Source: a bacterium
GTDB lineage: Bacteria; Sumerlaeota; Sumerlaeia; MVZB01
DNA length: 5,796 nt
Assembly: GCA_023480605.1 (NCBI GenBank)
Contig: JAMCWS010000086.1
Coordinates: 1-5,796, forward strand
Direction of reading: 5' to 3'
Positions 1-5,783 of this stretch are shown here, one piece after another. A program made the translations under genes and the position numbers. The notes beneath the pieces are model-generated. The model did no database searches. It was not told where the DNA came from and was given only the letters and a program-made list of their open reading frames with translations. Each line of letters starts with the position of its first letter. The stretch's first letter is position 1.

Positions 1-1028
1 TCCAGATCCAGATACATCCCCGAATCGGCGTCGAGCCGCCGGCCGCGGCTGACGCGGGCCCGCGGCGGCGGCTGGGTATCGATGGCGAAGGGATGGCGTG
101 TGTCGGTGTAGGTCAGCGCCTCGTTGTCGGCGGCGCTGCGGAACTGCACTTCGGCCATGGCGTAAGGGGTGTTGTCGCCGGCGCGCACGATGTAGGTGCC
201 CAGGTAATGGCCGGGCGATACCTCCACAAGCGGCAAGTCGCGGGCCACGCGGCCCAGGGCGAACGTCGAGCGGCAGTTGGGCGTGGCCTCGACGCGCACG
301 CTGACCGAATCGCCTTCACGGAGCAGGTCGCGCGGCGCCTGCACCTGCACGTCGGTCAAGCGGAGGTTGGGCGTGCTGGCCGCGTCGAAGCGGGGCAGGG
401 GCACGACGGCGGCGATCTTGCGGGCGCCGTCGTCCATGGCCTGTTGAAGCTCCTCGGGCCGCAGGTGCCAGAGCGCGAAGGCCGAACTGCCCAGCAGACC
501 GACGACATCGAACGGCGGCGCGGCGGCGCGGTCGTGAAAAATGAACCGGTTGCGATAAAGGACGTGGCGCGTGCGCGTGTCGGCGATGAGGAAGTTCAAG
601 TCGATCCGGTAATGCGAATAAACCAGCAGAAACAGGCGGCTGACGTTGGTGATCTCGGTGTAAACGACGCAGTCGGCCAGCGCCGCATCGGTCAGGAGTT
701 CCTGGGGAAGCTGATCGGGAGTGCAGTTGCGTTGGACGGCCTTGCGGGCGATGAAGTCGTCGACGGTGCTCAATTCGCGGTCGTCGAACGGCAGGGCGGC
801 CAAGGCCGAGTAGAGCGCCTTGCGCATCGGCGCGCGCAACTGCGGATGGCCGGAGGCGTCGGTGGTGGGCAGGATGGCGATCGAATGGGGCGACCGGTCG
901 TTCATGGCCGCCTGGTTGACGAACGGATCGGCGTTGATGGACACGGTGTGACAGCCCGCCAGCGCCAGGAGGGCCAGGATGGCCATTCCCAGGGAACCCG
1001 TCCGGCGATGCCCGCGCGTTGCAATCAC
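1..1028 (-). CDS. Lipoprotein, possible DUF799/GNA1162-like core plus beta-rich C-terminal domain (3' end cut off)
   Basis: Minus-strand frame open from a GTG at 1028 to the left window edge: 342 complete codons and no stop, so the C-terminus is missing. Residues 1-26 form a lipoprotein signal peptide: basic n-region (RGHRR), hydrophobic core, lipobox LAGC with Cys26. Residue +2 is His, not Asp, which in proteobacteria favours outer-membrane sorting. Residues about 45-210 contain SIAILPTT, a segment ending in ALADCVVYTEIT, then RIDLNFLIADTRTRHVLYR. This order resembles DUF799/GNA1162-type lipoproteins (an ILP-type strand, a DAxxxxxxI segment, then a strand ending in 'D..T..vl'), but the match is from memory and weak. 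Residues about 220-318 look Ig-like (PGHYLGTYIVRAGDN, then FAIDTQPPP), and another domain may begin near the edge. GTG is preferred because the in-frame ATG at 986 would give a signal peptide lacking basic residues. The ribosome site is weak. Function unknown. Confidence 0.8.
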   Translation of the reverse strand, partial: MIATRGHRRTGSLGMAILALLALAGCHTVSINADPFVNQAAMNDRSPHSIAILPTTDASGHPQLRAPMRKALYSALAALPFDDRELSTVDDFIARKAVQRNCTPDQLPQELLTDAALADCVVYTEITNVSRLFLLVYSHYRIDLNFLIADTRTRHVLYRNRFIFHDRAAAPPFDVVGLLGSSAFALWHLRPEELQQAMDDGARKIAAVVPLPRFDAASTPNLRLTDVQVQAPRDLLREGDSVSVRVEATPNCRSTFALGRVARDLPLVEVSPGHYLGTYIVRAGDNTPYAMAEVQFRSAADNEALTYTDTRHPFAIDTQPPPRARVSRGRRLDADSGMYLDL

Positions 1029-1094
1029 GGCATATCGGTTCCGACGTTGAGCGTTCGACGATGGCGCCCCGCTTCGTGCGCACTCGGATGGATA

Positions 1095-1124
1095 ACCATA
1101 CCTTCGCGACGAAAGCTTTGACAA
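1095..1124 (-). promoter_or_regulatory. Candidate sigma-70 promoter for the lipoprotein gene
   Basis: On the minus strand, TTGTCA (1119-1124, 5 of 6 to the -35 consensus) is followed after 18 bp by TATGGT (1095-1100, 4 of 6 to the -10 consensus). The start point would fall near 1088, leaving a leader of about 60 nt before the GTG at 1028. It lies downstream of the symporter terminator, so the lipoprotein gene would be its own transcription unit. Consensus match only. Confidence 0.4.
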
Positions 1125-1134
1125 TCCCTTTTTA

Positions 1135-1147
1135 CCGTCGGCGACGG
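1135..1147. promoter_or_regulatory. Short perfect dyad upstream of the lipoprotein promoter
   Basis: CCGTCG-G-CGACGG is a perfect inverted repeat with a one-base centre. It sits 10 bp upstream of the -35 box at 1119-1124, a usual place for a regulator site. Six-base arms made only of C, G and T/A pairs are not rare in GC-rich DNA, so this may be chance. The rest of 1148-1205 holds nothing recognisable. Confidence 0.2.
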
Positions 1148-1205
1148 CGGCGTTCCGCGCAAATCAGACCGTGGGCCTTTGCCCGAACCGGCAGGATCGC
1201 CCATG

Positions 1206-1237
1206 AAAAACGGGACGGACGCGAAACGCCCGTCCCG
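1206..1237 (-). terminator. Rho-independent terminator of the symporter gene
   Basis: The arms CGGGACGG (1211-1218) and CCGTCCCG (1230-1237) are perfectly complementary over 8 bp. The stem continues as GCG/CGC (1221-1223 with 1227-1229) around a three-base loop, with a two-base bulge at 1219-1220. Read on the minus strand, the stem is followed directly by TTTTT (1206-1210). It starts 24 nt after the symporter stop codon. The plus-strand side has no T-run, so the signal works for the leftward gene only. Confidence 0.9.
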
Positions 1238-1261
1238 GTTATCGATTCACGCCGAGGCCGC

Positions 1262-3106
1262 TTATCGGCCGATCTCTTTGAAACACATTTCCACGTGGTC
1301 CCGGGGCTCGGGTTTGGTGAGCAGACTGACGACGACGGCGACCACCAGCGAAACGGGCAGTCCGACGAAAAGCGCCTCCAGCCAGCGCCACTGAACGCCC
1401 GCGACGGGACCCGGCAGGAGCGAATCCTTGTGAAGGAAAAGGCTGGACATAACGGCCGGATACTTGCCGCTGACCATCTGTACGAACATCAACCAGAAGA
1501 AACTGACGCCGAAACCGGCCACCAGGCTGGCGATCGCCCCGGCCTTGGTCATCCGCTTCCAGTAAAGCCCCCCCAGGAAGATCGGCAGGAAGGACGAGGC
1601 GCACAGGCCGAAAAAGATCGCCGTGGCCACGGTGATCACTCCCGGAGGCAGGCGGAAGGTCAGCACGACGGTGGCGATCAGACCCAGCAGGATGCCGACG
1701 CGAGTGATGAAGACCGTGCGGGGGTGCTCCTGCGCGCCCAGAATACCTTTCTCGTAAAAGTCGCGGCCAATCGAGGCGCCGATGGTATGGAACTGCGAAC
1801 TGAGCGTCGACATCGCGGCCGATAGCAGCGTCAGCATGAACAGCACCCCAAACCACTGCGGCAGAGCGCCGGTGACGAACGATGGGATGATCAGGTCGGA
1901 GTTGCCGCCGGCCACCGAGCCCAGGGCCACCTTGCCCCCGTGCTCGGGCAGCGCGAACCAGACGTTGGATAGAGCGCCGACGACGAACGCCACGCCCGTC
2001 ATGGCCAGGATGAAAACCCCGCCCACGAGCGTCGCGCGGTTGAGTTCGCGGCCGCTGCGCACCGTCATGAATCGCACGACCAACTGCGGCTGGGCCAGCA
2101 CGCCCACCCCCACGCCCATGATGATGCTCGAGATGAGGACATAAAAGAAATTGGTGCCGGCGGCGGGCATTCGCGTCCAACCGCGCCATCCCCCCTTGGC
2201 GAGCTTGTCGACGACCAGTTTGCTGGTCAGGACGGGATGGGCCTTGAGCAGGGCGCCGACCGGGGCCAACCGGGGATGGGCCGCCAGGAAGGCGGCCTTT
2301 TCCGCGTCGGACTTGTCGGCCGTGCCGGCCTTCAGGGCGTCGGCCTGGGCGGCCAGCCAGCCCCCCAGTGCGCCGTCGGGGATCTCGGGGGGCGCCAGCG
2401 CCCGGATCTGGGGTTGAAGTTGTTGATATTGAGCCTCGATCCGGGTGGGCAGGTCCGACAGGTTTTGATGCGCATCGATCAGGCCGCCCAGGCGGCCATA
2501 AGTGTAAACGAGCAGGACAAGCATGCCGACAAACATGATTCCCCCCTGGAGGGCGTCGGTGTACATGACTCCCTTGAGGCCGCCGGCGATCACATAGGCG
2601 GCGACGATGATGCTGCAGATGACCACGGCCGTGTTGTAGTCCATGGCGAACGCCGTTTCGATGTAACGCGAGGCGCCGATCAGAACCGCCGCGGCGTAAA
2701 GCGGCATGAACAGCAGGATAATCAGGCCGGCGAAGCCTTGAATGAAGCGCGAGCGAAAACGTCTGCCGAGTAATTCGGCGAACGTGTGCGCCTGCAAATG
2801 GTGTCCCATCATGCGCGTGCGCTTGCCGAAAACCGTGAAGGCGATAAAGATGCCCAGGAAAATATTGAGGAAGGTCAGCCAGAGCAGGCCCATGCCGAAG
2901 ACGGCGGCCGCGCCGCCGAAACCGACAATGGCCGAGGTGCTGATAAAGGTCGCCCCGTAGGAGAGGGCCATGATGACCGGATGCGCCTGGCGGCCGGCCA
3001 CCAGGTAGTCGGTGGTCGTGCGGGTGGCGCGATAACCCCTGAAACCCAGGTAGGCCACCACACCCAGGTAAATGATGGCGGTGATTGAGAGTGTCATGAG
3101 GCTCAT
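1262..3106 (-). CDS. Sodium:solute symporter (SSS family) membrane protein
   Basis: This 614-residue integral membrane protein carries the SSS family hallmarks and would use the sodium gradient to import a small solute; the substrate cannot be read from the sequence. TM1 is at about residues 5-24, with GATFISTSAIVGFGG at 51-65 in the first conserved block. LLSAAMSTLSSQF at 428-439 corresponds to the TM8 segment whose Ser/Thr residues help form the Na2 sodium site in vSGLT-type transporters. GGLYWKRMTKAG (512-523) is the conserved loop before the late helices. The tail KPEPRDHVEMCF is typical of the family. About 100 hydrophilic residues (roughly 208-315) separate two helices, longer than usual. 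The start at 3106 (MSLMTL) is chosen for an AAGGA at 3115-3119 with 8-nt spacing; a start at 3157 adds 17 polar residues without support. It lies 126 bp downstream of the small accessory gene and ends just before a strong terminator. Confidence 0.95.
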   Translation of the reverse strand: MSLMTLSITAIIYLGVVAYLGFRGYRATRTTTDYLVAGRQAHPVIMALSYGATFISTSAIVGFGGAAAVFGMGLLWLTFLNIFLGIFIAFTVFGKRTRMMGHHLQAHTFAELLGRRFRSRFIQGFAGLIILLFMPLYAAAVLIGASRYIETAFAMDYNTAVVICSIIVAAYVIAGGLKGVMYTDALQGGIMFVGMLVLLVYTYGRLGGLIDAHQNLSDLPTRIEAQYQQLQPQIRALAPPEIPDGALGGWLAAQADALKAGTADKSDAEKAAFLAAHPRLAPVGALLKAHPVLTSKLVVDKLAKGGWRGWTRMPAAGTNFFYVLISSIIMGVGVGVLAQPQLVVRFMTVRSGRELNRATLVGGVFILAMTGVAFVVGALSNVWFALPEHGGKVALGSVAGGNSDLIIPSFVTGALPQWFGVLFMLTLLSAAMSTLSSQFHTIGASIGRDFYEKGILGAQEHPRTVFITRVGILLGLIATVVLTFRLPPGVITVATAIFFGLCASSFLPIFLGGLYWKRMTKAGAIASLVAGFGVSFFWLMFVQMVSGKYPAVMSSLFLHKDSLLPGPVAGVQWRWLEALFVGLPVSLVVAVVVSLLTKPEPRDHVEMCFKEIGR

Positions 3107-3114
3107 GGAATGGT

Positions 3115-3119
3115 TCCTT
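3115..3119 (-). promoter_or_regulatory. Ribosome binding site of the symporter
   Basis: Reads AAGGA on the minus strand, 8 nt before the ATG at 3106. It decides the start in favour of MSLMTL over the in-frame ATG at 3157. Confidence 0.7.
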
Positions 3120-3174
3120 GCCGTTTGGACGATGTCAGTCACGGGGGGGATGCCCACCGCTTTGCGGGGGGCGA

Positions 3175-3195
3175 CCGCCGCCTCGGGGGCGGCGG
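3175..3195 (-). other. GC-rich hairpin between the small accessory gene and the symporter
   Basis: CCGCCGCC (3175-3182) and GGCGGCGG (3188-3195) are perfectly complementary over 8 bp with a 5-nt loop. It lies inside the 126-bp gap between the two genes, with no T-run on either strand, so it is not a standard terminator. In the mRNA it could protect ends after processing or set the ratio of the two proteins; that role is inferred. In GC-rich DNA a chance origin is possible. Confidence 0.45.
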
Positions 3196-3232
3196 AATCG
3201 GCTCGGATCGCGAGGCTCCCGGCGGCGGCCGG

Positions 3233-3406
3233 CTAGAGAGCCTCGTCCACCTTTTCTTCTTCTTTTGCCCAGGTCTGGTCCTCGGGCGTGGGCGTTTCAT
3301 TGCCGTCGTGATTCCAGTGGATGGCACCGTAGAAGATGCATAGCAACGTCGCCAGCAGACAGAGCAGATAGGCGCTCCAAATCCAGCCGTCCTCGATGCC
3401 GAACAT
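3233..3406 (-). CDS. Symporter small accessory protein (57 aa, one membrane helix)
   Basis: A 57-residue ORF (58 codons with the TAG stop), starting MFGIEDGWIWSAY. Residues about 8-31 form one hydrophobic helix with two cysteines (C16, C23). A short polar stretch with HWNHDGNE follows, then an acidic/charged tail (AKEEEKVDEAL). The pattern of a 'M-x-G-I-x-D-x-W' start, a YLLC-rich helix and a WN turn matches what I know as 'symporter small accessory protein', a family of about 50-60 residues found next to SSS symporter genes. A strong ribosome site (AAAGGAGA, 3413-3420) precedes the ATG. The symporter start lies 126 bp downstream on the same strand with no terminator between, so the two are probably one operon. 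By analogy with other tiny transporter partners (such as KdpF or AcrZ) it may bind and stabilise the symporter; this is inferred. It is short enough for gene finders to miss. Confidence 0.88.
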   Translation of the reverse strand: MFGIEDGWIWSAYLLCLLATLLCIFYGAIHWNHDGNETPTPEDQTWAKEEEKVDEAL

Positions 3407-3412
3407 GGGTGA

Positions 3413-3420
3413 TCTCCTTT
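3413..3420 (-). promoter_or_regulatory. Strong ribosome binding site of the small accessory gene
   Basis: Reads AAAGGAGA on the minus strand, with GGAG about 7 nt before the ATG at 3406. It is the best Shine-Dalgarno match in the window and is much of the reason to accept such a short ORF. Confidence 0.8.
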
Positions 3421-3455
3421 TCGCGCGCCACGATGGTTATCGGCGAACCGGTACA

Positions 3456-3473
3456 CGCGTTCGTCCGAACGCG
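3456..3473. promoter_or_regulatory. Perfect 18-bp dyad in the symporter operon leader
   Basis: CGCGTTCGTCCGAACGCG has 8-bp perfect arms around a two-base centre. It lies downstream of the predicted start point (near 3492) and about 50 bp before the small gene's ATG. It would sit in the leader RNA as a tight hairpin (for example six or seven pairs around a four-base loop) or act as a downstream operator in DNA. No T-run follows on the minus strand. Confidence 0.45.
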
Positions 3474-3498
3474 ACGCGTCATGAACAATGGCAAGCGA

Positions 3499-3527
3499 AT
3501 TATAAAATCAGGTGATTATGAATTCAC
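3499..3527 (-). promoter_or_regulatory. Candidate promoter of the accessory-protein/symporter operon
   Basis: The minus strand has a perfect TATAAT (3499-3504). Seventeen bp upstream lies GTGAAT (3522-3527), only 3 of 6 to the -35 consensus, so the promoter may need an activator. It is embedded in an AT-rich patch (about 3485-3575) that stands out from the GC-rich surroundings. The start point would be near 3492, giving a leader of about 85 nt. A second option is TTGACT (3541-3546) with CATAAT (3515-3520), but the 20-bp spacing is poor. Confidence 0.5.
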
Positions 3528-3528
3528 C
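3511..3528. promoter_or_regulatory. Operator-like dyad overlapping the symporter-operon promoter
   Basis: On the minus strand GGTGAATTCATAATCACC has perfect 5-bp arms (GGTGA/TCACC) around 8 bases, with one more internal pair. It covers the -35 box and most of the -35/-10 spacer of the promoter at 3499-3527. A factor bound here would touch RNA polymerase directly. The regulator is unknown. Confidence 0.4.
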
Positions 3529-3590
3529 GAAACGCGCAATAGTCAAAGGTTTTTTTCGAGATTCGCTTTTTCGGGTCGCATCTCAGGCTT

Positions 3591-3609
3591 GTTGGCAAAC
3601 TCAGCCAAC
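3591..3609 (-). other. Hairpin 27 nt past the dehydratase stop, without a T-run
   Basis: GTTGGC and GCCAAC form a 6-bp stem with a 7-nt loop, downstream of the LegB-like gene. No T-run follows on the minus strand, so this is at best a weak or factor-dependent end signal. No better terminator is visible in 3529-3635, so transcription from the dehydratase gene may run on toward the symporter operon. Confidence 0.3.
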
Positions 3610-3635
3610 CATGCCGCGGCTTCGTTTCGATCGTA

Positions 3636-4622
3636 TCAGACCGCGTAACGAGTTGTTTTGTAATGGGCAAGGTTGCGGCGCAGCCACTCCAGGGTTTCGG
3701 CCAGGCCGCGATCGAGGTCGACCGTCGGCCGCCAGGGAGTGTGGCGCACCAGGCGGTTGTTATCGGCCACCAGGCGCTCGACCTCGCTCGCCGGGGGCCG
3801 AATCCGCTCGGGGTCGATCTCGATCTCGCACTCGACCCCCGCCAGCGCGGCGATCCGCCGGGCCAGGTCGCCCATCGAGATCTCGCGCCCCGTGCCGATG
3901 TTGGTCACTTGGCCCGTCAACCTGTCGCTGCGGGCGATGGCCACGAAACCTGCGGCGGTGTCGGTCACGAAGGTCAGGTCGCGGGTGGGATTCAGGTTGC
4001 CCAACCGCAGTTTACGCCGCCCTTCGAGCAACTGGACGACCACGGCCGGGATGAAGGCGCGCGCCGACTGGCGGGGGCCGTAGGTATTGAACGGCCGCAC
4101 CACCTTGACCGGCAGGCCAAAACTGCGGTGGTAACTCAGGGCCAGTTCGTCGGCGCCGATCTTGGTGGCGGCGTAGGGCGACTGGCCCGCCAGGGGGTGG
4201 TCCTCGCCGATGGGCACCGTGCGGGCCGTGCCGTAAACCTCGCTCGTCGACGTGATTAAAACATTGCCCACGCCCTGGCGACGGGCCGCTTCGATCACGT
4301 TGTAGGTGCCCTCGACGTTGACCTTCACATAGGCCAGGGGCGAGGCGTAGGAATAGGGGATTCCAATTAGGGCGGCGAGGTGAAAAATCGTCGCGCAGCC
4401 CTCCATCGCCCGGCAGACCGAATCGTAGTCGCGCACGTCGCCGGCGACGACCTCCACGTCGTCCTTGACGGGCGACTGTTCGAGCCAGCCCCAATCGCCC
4501 CGGCCGTTGTAATGGACGAAGGCCCGCACGCGCAGACCCTCGCGCACGCACAATTCGGTCAGATGGGAGCCGATGAATCCCGAGGCGCCGGTGATCAGGA
4601 CGGGGGAAGCTGGATCGGTCAT
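3636..4622 (-). CDS. LegB-like NAD-dependent nucleotide-sugar 4,6-dehydratase/epimerase (extended SDR)
   Basis: A 328-residue extended short-chain dehydrogenase/reductase, full length for the family. The Rossmann motif GASGFIG is at residues 12-18, GDVRD at 61-65, HLAAL at 81-85. The active site is STSEVYG (125-131) with Y150 and K154 (YAATK). RPFNTYGPRQSARAFIP (176-192) lines the sugar-nucleotide site. AFVHYNGRGDWGWLEQ near residue 40 and TSTSEVYGTA are features I associate with LegB-type enzymes, which convert NDP-GlcNAc to the 4-keto-6-deoxy sugar on the way to legionaminic acid and related sugars. A plain UDP-sugar 4-epimerase is the alternative, and none of the other leg genes is in view. 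The start at 4622 puts the Rossmann strand at residue 7; 69 in-frame codons upstream have no such character. The ribosome site (GAGGG) is weak. The gene is divergent from the WbpA-like gene. Confidence 0.92.
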   Translation of the reverse strand: MTDPASPVLITGASGFIGSHLTELCVREGLRVRAFVHYNGRGDWGWLEQSPVKDDVEVVAGDVRDYDSVCRAMEGCATIFHLAALIGIPYSYASPLAYVKVNVEGTYNVIEAARRQGVGNVLITSTSEVYGTARTVPIGEDHPLAGQSPYAATKIGADELALSYHRSFGLPVKVVRPFNTYGPRQSARAFIPAVVVQLLEGRRKLRLGNLNPTRDLTFVTDTAAGFVAIARSDRLTGQVTNIGTGREISMGDLARRIAALAGVECEIEIDPERIRPPASEVERLVADNNRLVRHTPWRPTVDLDRGLAETLEWLRRNLAHYKTTRYAV

Positions 4623-4679
4623 AGGCGGCCCTCGCCGGTGAAATTCAGCCGTAAGGCCAACGAACGGATTTACCGAAAC

Positions 4680-4708
4680 AATGTAGAGGGGGCGACGGGG
4701 ACGGTCAA
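4680..4708 (-). promoter_or_regulatory. Candidate sigma-70 promoter of the LegB-like gene
   Basis: On the minus strand TTGACC (4703-4708, 5 of 6) is followed after 17 bp by TACATT (4680-4685, 4 of 6). The start point would be near 4673, with a leader of about 50 nt before the ATG at 4622. Spacing is ideal. This promoter also argues against starts upstream of 4622. Confidence 0.5.
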
Positions 4709-4758
4709 TCATTCGTTCGCGCGCGCCGGCGTAGACGAAACTTGCATGTCCACCGCGC

Positions 4759-4787
4759 TTGACGGCATGATGGCGAGGCTTCAGGAT
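4759..4787 (+). promoter_or_regulatory. Possible promoter of the WbpA-like gene
   Basis: TTGACG (4759-4764, 5 of 6) is followed after 17 bp by CAGGAT (4782-4787, only 3 of 6). The start point would be near 4794, about 55 nt before the ATG at 4850. The weak -10 makes this tentative, but it is the best plus-strand match in the 227-bp divergent gap 4623-4849, which otherwise holds no gene. Confidence 0.3.
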
Positions 4788-4835
4788 TACATGCCGACGG
4801 CCGCTTTCGCACCATGGCGCCATCCCCATTCCCGC

Positions 4836-4840
4836 AGGAG
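4836..4840 (+). promoter_or_regulatory. Ribosome binding site of the WbpA-like gene
   Basis: AGGAG lies 9 nt before the ATG at 4850. It decides between that start and an in-frame ATG at 4814, which has no purine-rich site before it. Confidence 0.7.
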
Positions 4841-4849
4841 ACGATCGAC

Positions 4850-5783
4850 ATGCCGGACGTGACCATTCTGAAACGGAAGATCGAAGACCATACGGCGAGC
4901 ATCGGCGTCGTCGGCATGGGGTACGTCGGATTGCCCCTGATGTTGGCGTTCAGCCGCAAGGGATTCCGCACGCTGGGTTTCGACATCATCGAGGAGCGCT
5001 GCCGCCAGTTGCGCACGGGGCAGTCTTACATCGGCCACATCGCCGCCGAAACCATCGCGGCCGAGGTGAAGGCCGGCCGCCTCGACGCCACCAGCGACTT
5101 TCGCCGGGTGGGCGAAGCGGACGCGCTGCTGATCTGCGTGCCGACGCCGCTGACGCGCCACCGCGACCCCGACATCAGCTACATCACCGCCACCGGCGAA
5201 TCCATCGCCCCGCACCTCAAGGCCGGCTGTCTGGTCGTGCTCGAATCGACGACGTACCCCGGCACGACGGCCGAAGACCTGATTCCCATCCTGGAGAAGA
5301 GCGGGCTCAAGGCCGGCCACGACCTGTTCGTCGCCTTTTCGCCCGAGCGCGAGGACCCGGGGCGCGAGGGCCATTCGGCCGTGGCCATCCCGAAGGTCGT
5401 CGGCGCCGACGACGACGCCAGCCGCTCGCTGGCCGAGACGCTCTACGCCCAGATCGTCGCCGCCGTGGTGCCCGTCTCCAGCACGCGCACGGCTGAGGCG
5501 GTCAAGTTGACCGAGAATATCTTCCGAGCGGTCAACATCGCCCTGGTGAACGAACTCAAGGTCGTCTTCACGCAGATGGGCGTCGACGTCTGGGAAGTAA
5601 TCGACGCCCATCTGCGTGAACCCTTCGGCTTCATGCCGTTCTACCCCGGCCCGGGCCTGGGCGGCCATTGCATCCCGATCGATCCGTTCTATCTGACCTG
5701 GAAGGCGCGTGAATACGAGTGCCACACGCGCTTCATCGAACTGGCCGGCGAGATCAACTCCTCGATGCCGCAGTACGTGGTGG
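4850..5783 (+). CDS. wbpA: UDP-N-acetylglucosamine 6-dehydrogenase, WbpA-like (3' end cut off)
   Basis: The open frame gives 311 residues before the contig end; relatives are about 430, so roughly the last 120 (C-terminal domain) are missing. The family oxidises the C6 hydroxyl of a UDP-sugar twice with NAD+, here most likely UDP-GlcNAc to UDP-GlcNAc uronate for O-antigen or capsule sugars. Visible features: NAD motif GMGYVG (22-27), CVPTPL (96-101), STTYPGTT (133-140), FSPERE (163-168), the conserved Lys219 and Asn223 in KLTEN, and the catalytic Cys274 in GPGLGGHCIPIDPFYLTWKA. REPFGFMPFYPGPGLGG and WKAREY are more like WbpA than UDP-glucose dehydrogenase or WecC, though other UDP-sugar dehydrogenases remain possible. 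The start at 4850 has AGGAG 9 nt upstream. It is divergent from the LegB-like gene, which probably uses the same sugar-nucleotide pool. The last 13 window bases match adapter sequence and are left out of this call. Confidence 0.93.

Noticed and set aside
316..1083. 255-codon minus-strand ORF overlapping the lipoprotein in another frame
   Set aside because: Arg/Pro/His-rich low-complexity translation, typical of an out-of-frame reading of GC-rich coding DNA.
93..1121. 342-codon plus-strand ORF opposite the lipoprotein gene
   Set aside because: Its protein is rich in Gly, Arg, Val, Ala and His without hydrophobic patterning. The opposite strand gives a lipobox signal peptide and ordered domains. 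GC-rich DNA often leaves long open antisense frames.
1118..1146. TTGACA (1118-1123) as a plus-strand -35 box
   Set aside because: The -10 position at 17 bp (GCGACG) has no resemblance to TATAAT, and no plus-strand gene lies downstream. The minus-strand reading of the same site is the better one.
1019..1825. Plus-strand ORF across the terminator and the end of the symporter gene
   Set aside because: It crosses a clear terminator and is antisense to conserved membrane segments. Charged, low-complexity translation with no recognisable motif.
1239..2189. 316-codon minus-strand ORF overlapping the symporter in another frame
   Set aside because: The SSS motifs are in the 1262-3106 frame. This one is Arg/Gly-rich and shows no helices.
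3107..3157. 17-codon N-terminal extension of the symporter
   Set aside because: No ribosome site before 3157, and the added residues are polar and unlike the family, whereas AAGGA is well placed before 3106.
3549..3571. Two T-runs (3550-3556 and 3567-3571) as a plus-strand terminator
   Set aside because: No stable stem precedes either run and no plus-strand gene ends here. They are part of the AT-rich control region.
4661..4719. Imperfect inverted copies of CGAACGnAT (4661-4669 and 4711-4719) flanking the LegB-like promoter
   Set aside because: CGAACG/CGTTCG occurs many times in this window, including inside coding regions, so the pair is likely chance.
4623..4829. 69-codon N-terminal extension of the LegB-like protein
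   Set aside because: It would span the predicted promoter, lacks fold-like character, and the Rossmann strand begins right after the ATG at 4622.
4767..4862. 31-codon plus-strand ORF overlapping the WbpA-like start
   Set aside because: No ribosome site and no hydrophobic or regulatory-peptide character; probably chance.
4787..5725. 312-codon minus-strand ORF opposite the WbpA-like gene
   Set aside because: The plus strand carries the NAD motif, the KLTEN block and the catalytic GGHC motif in order; the antisense translation has none.
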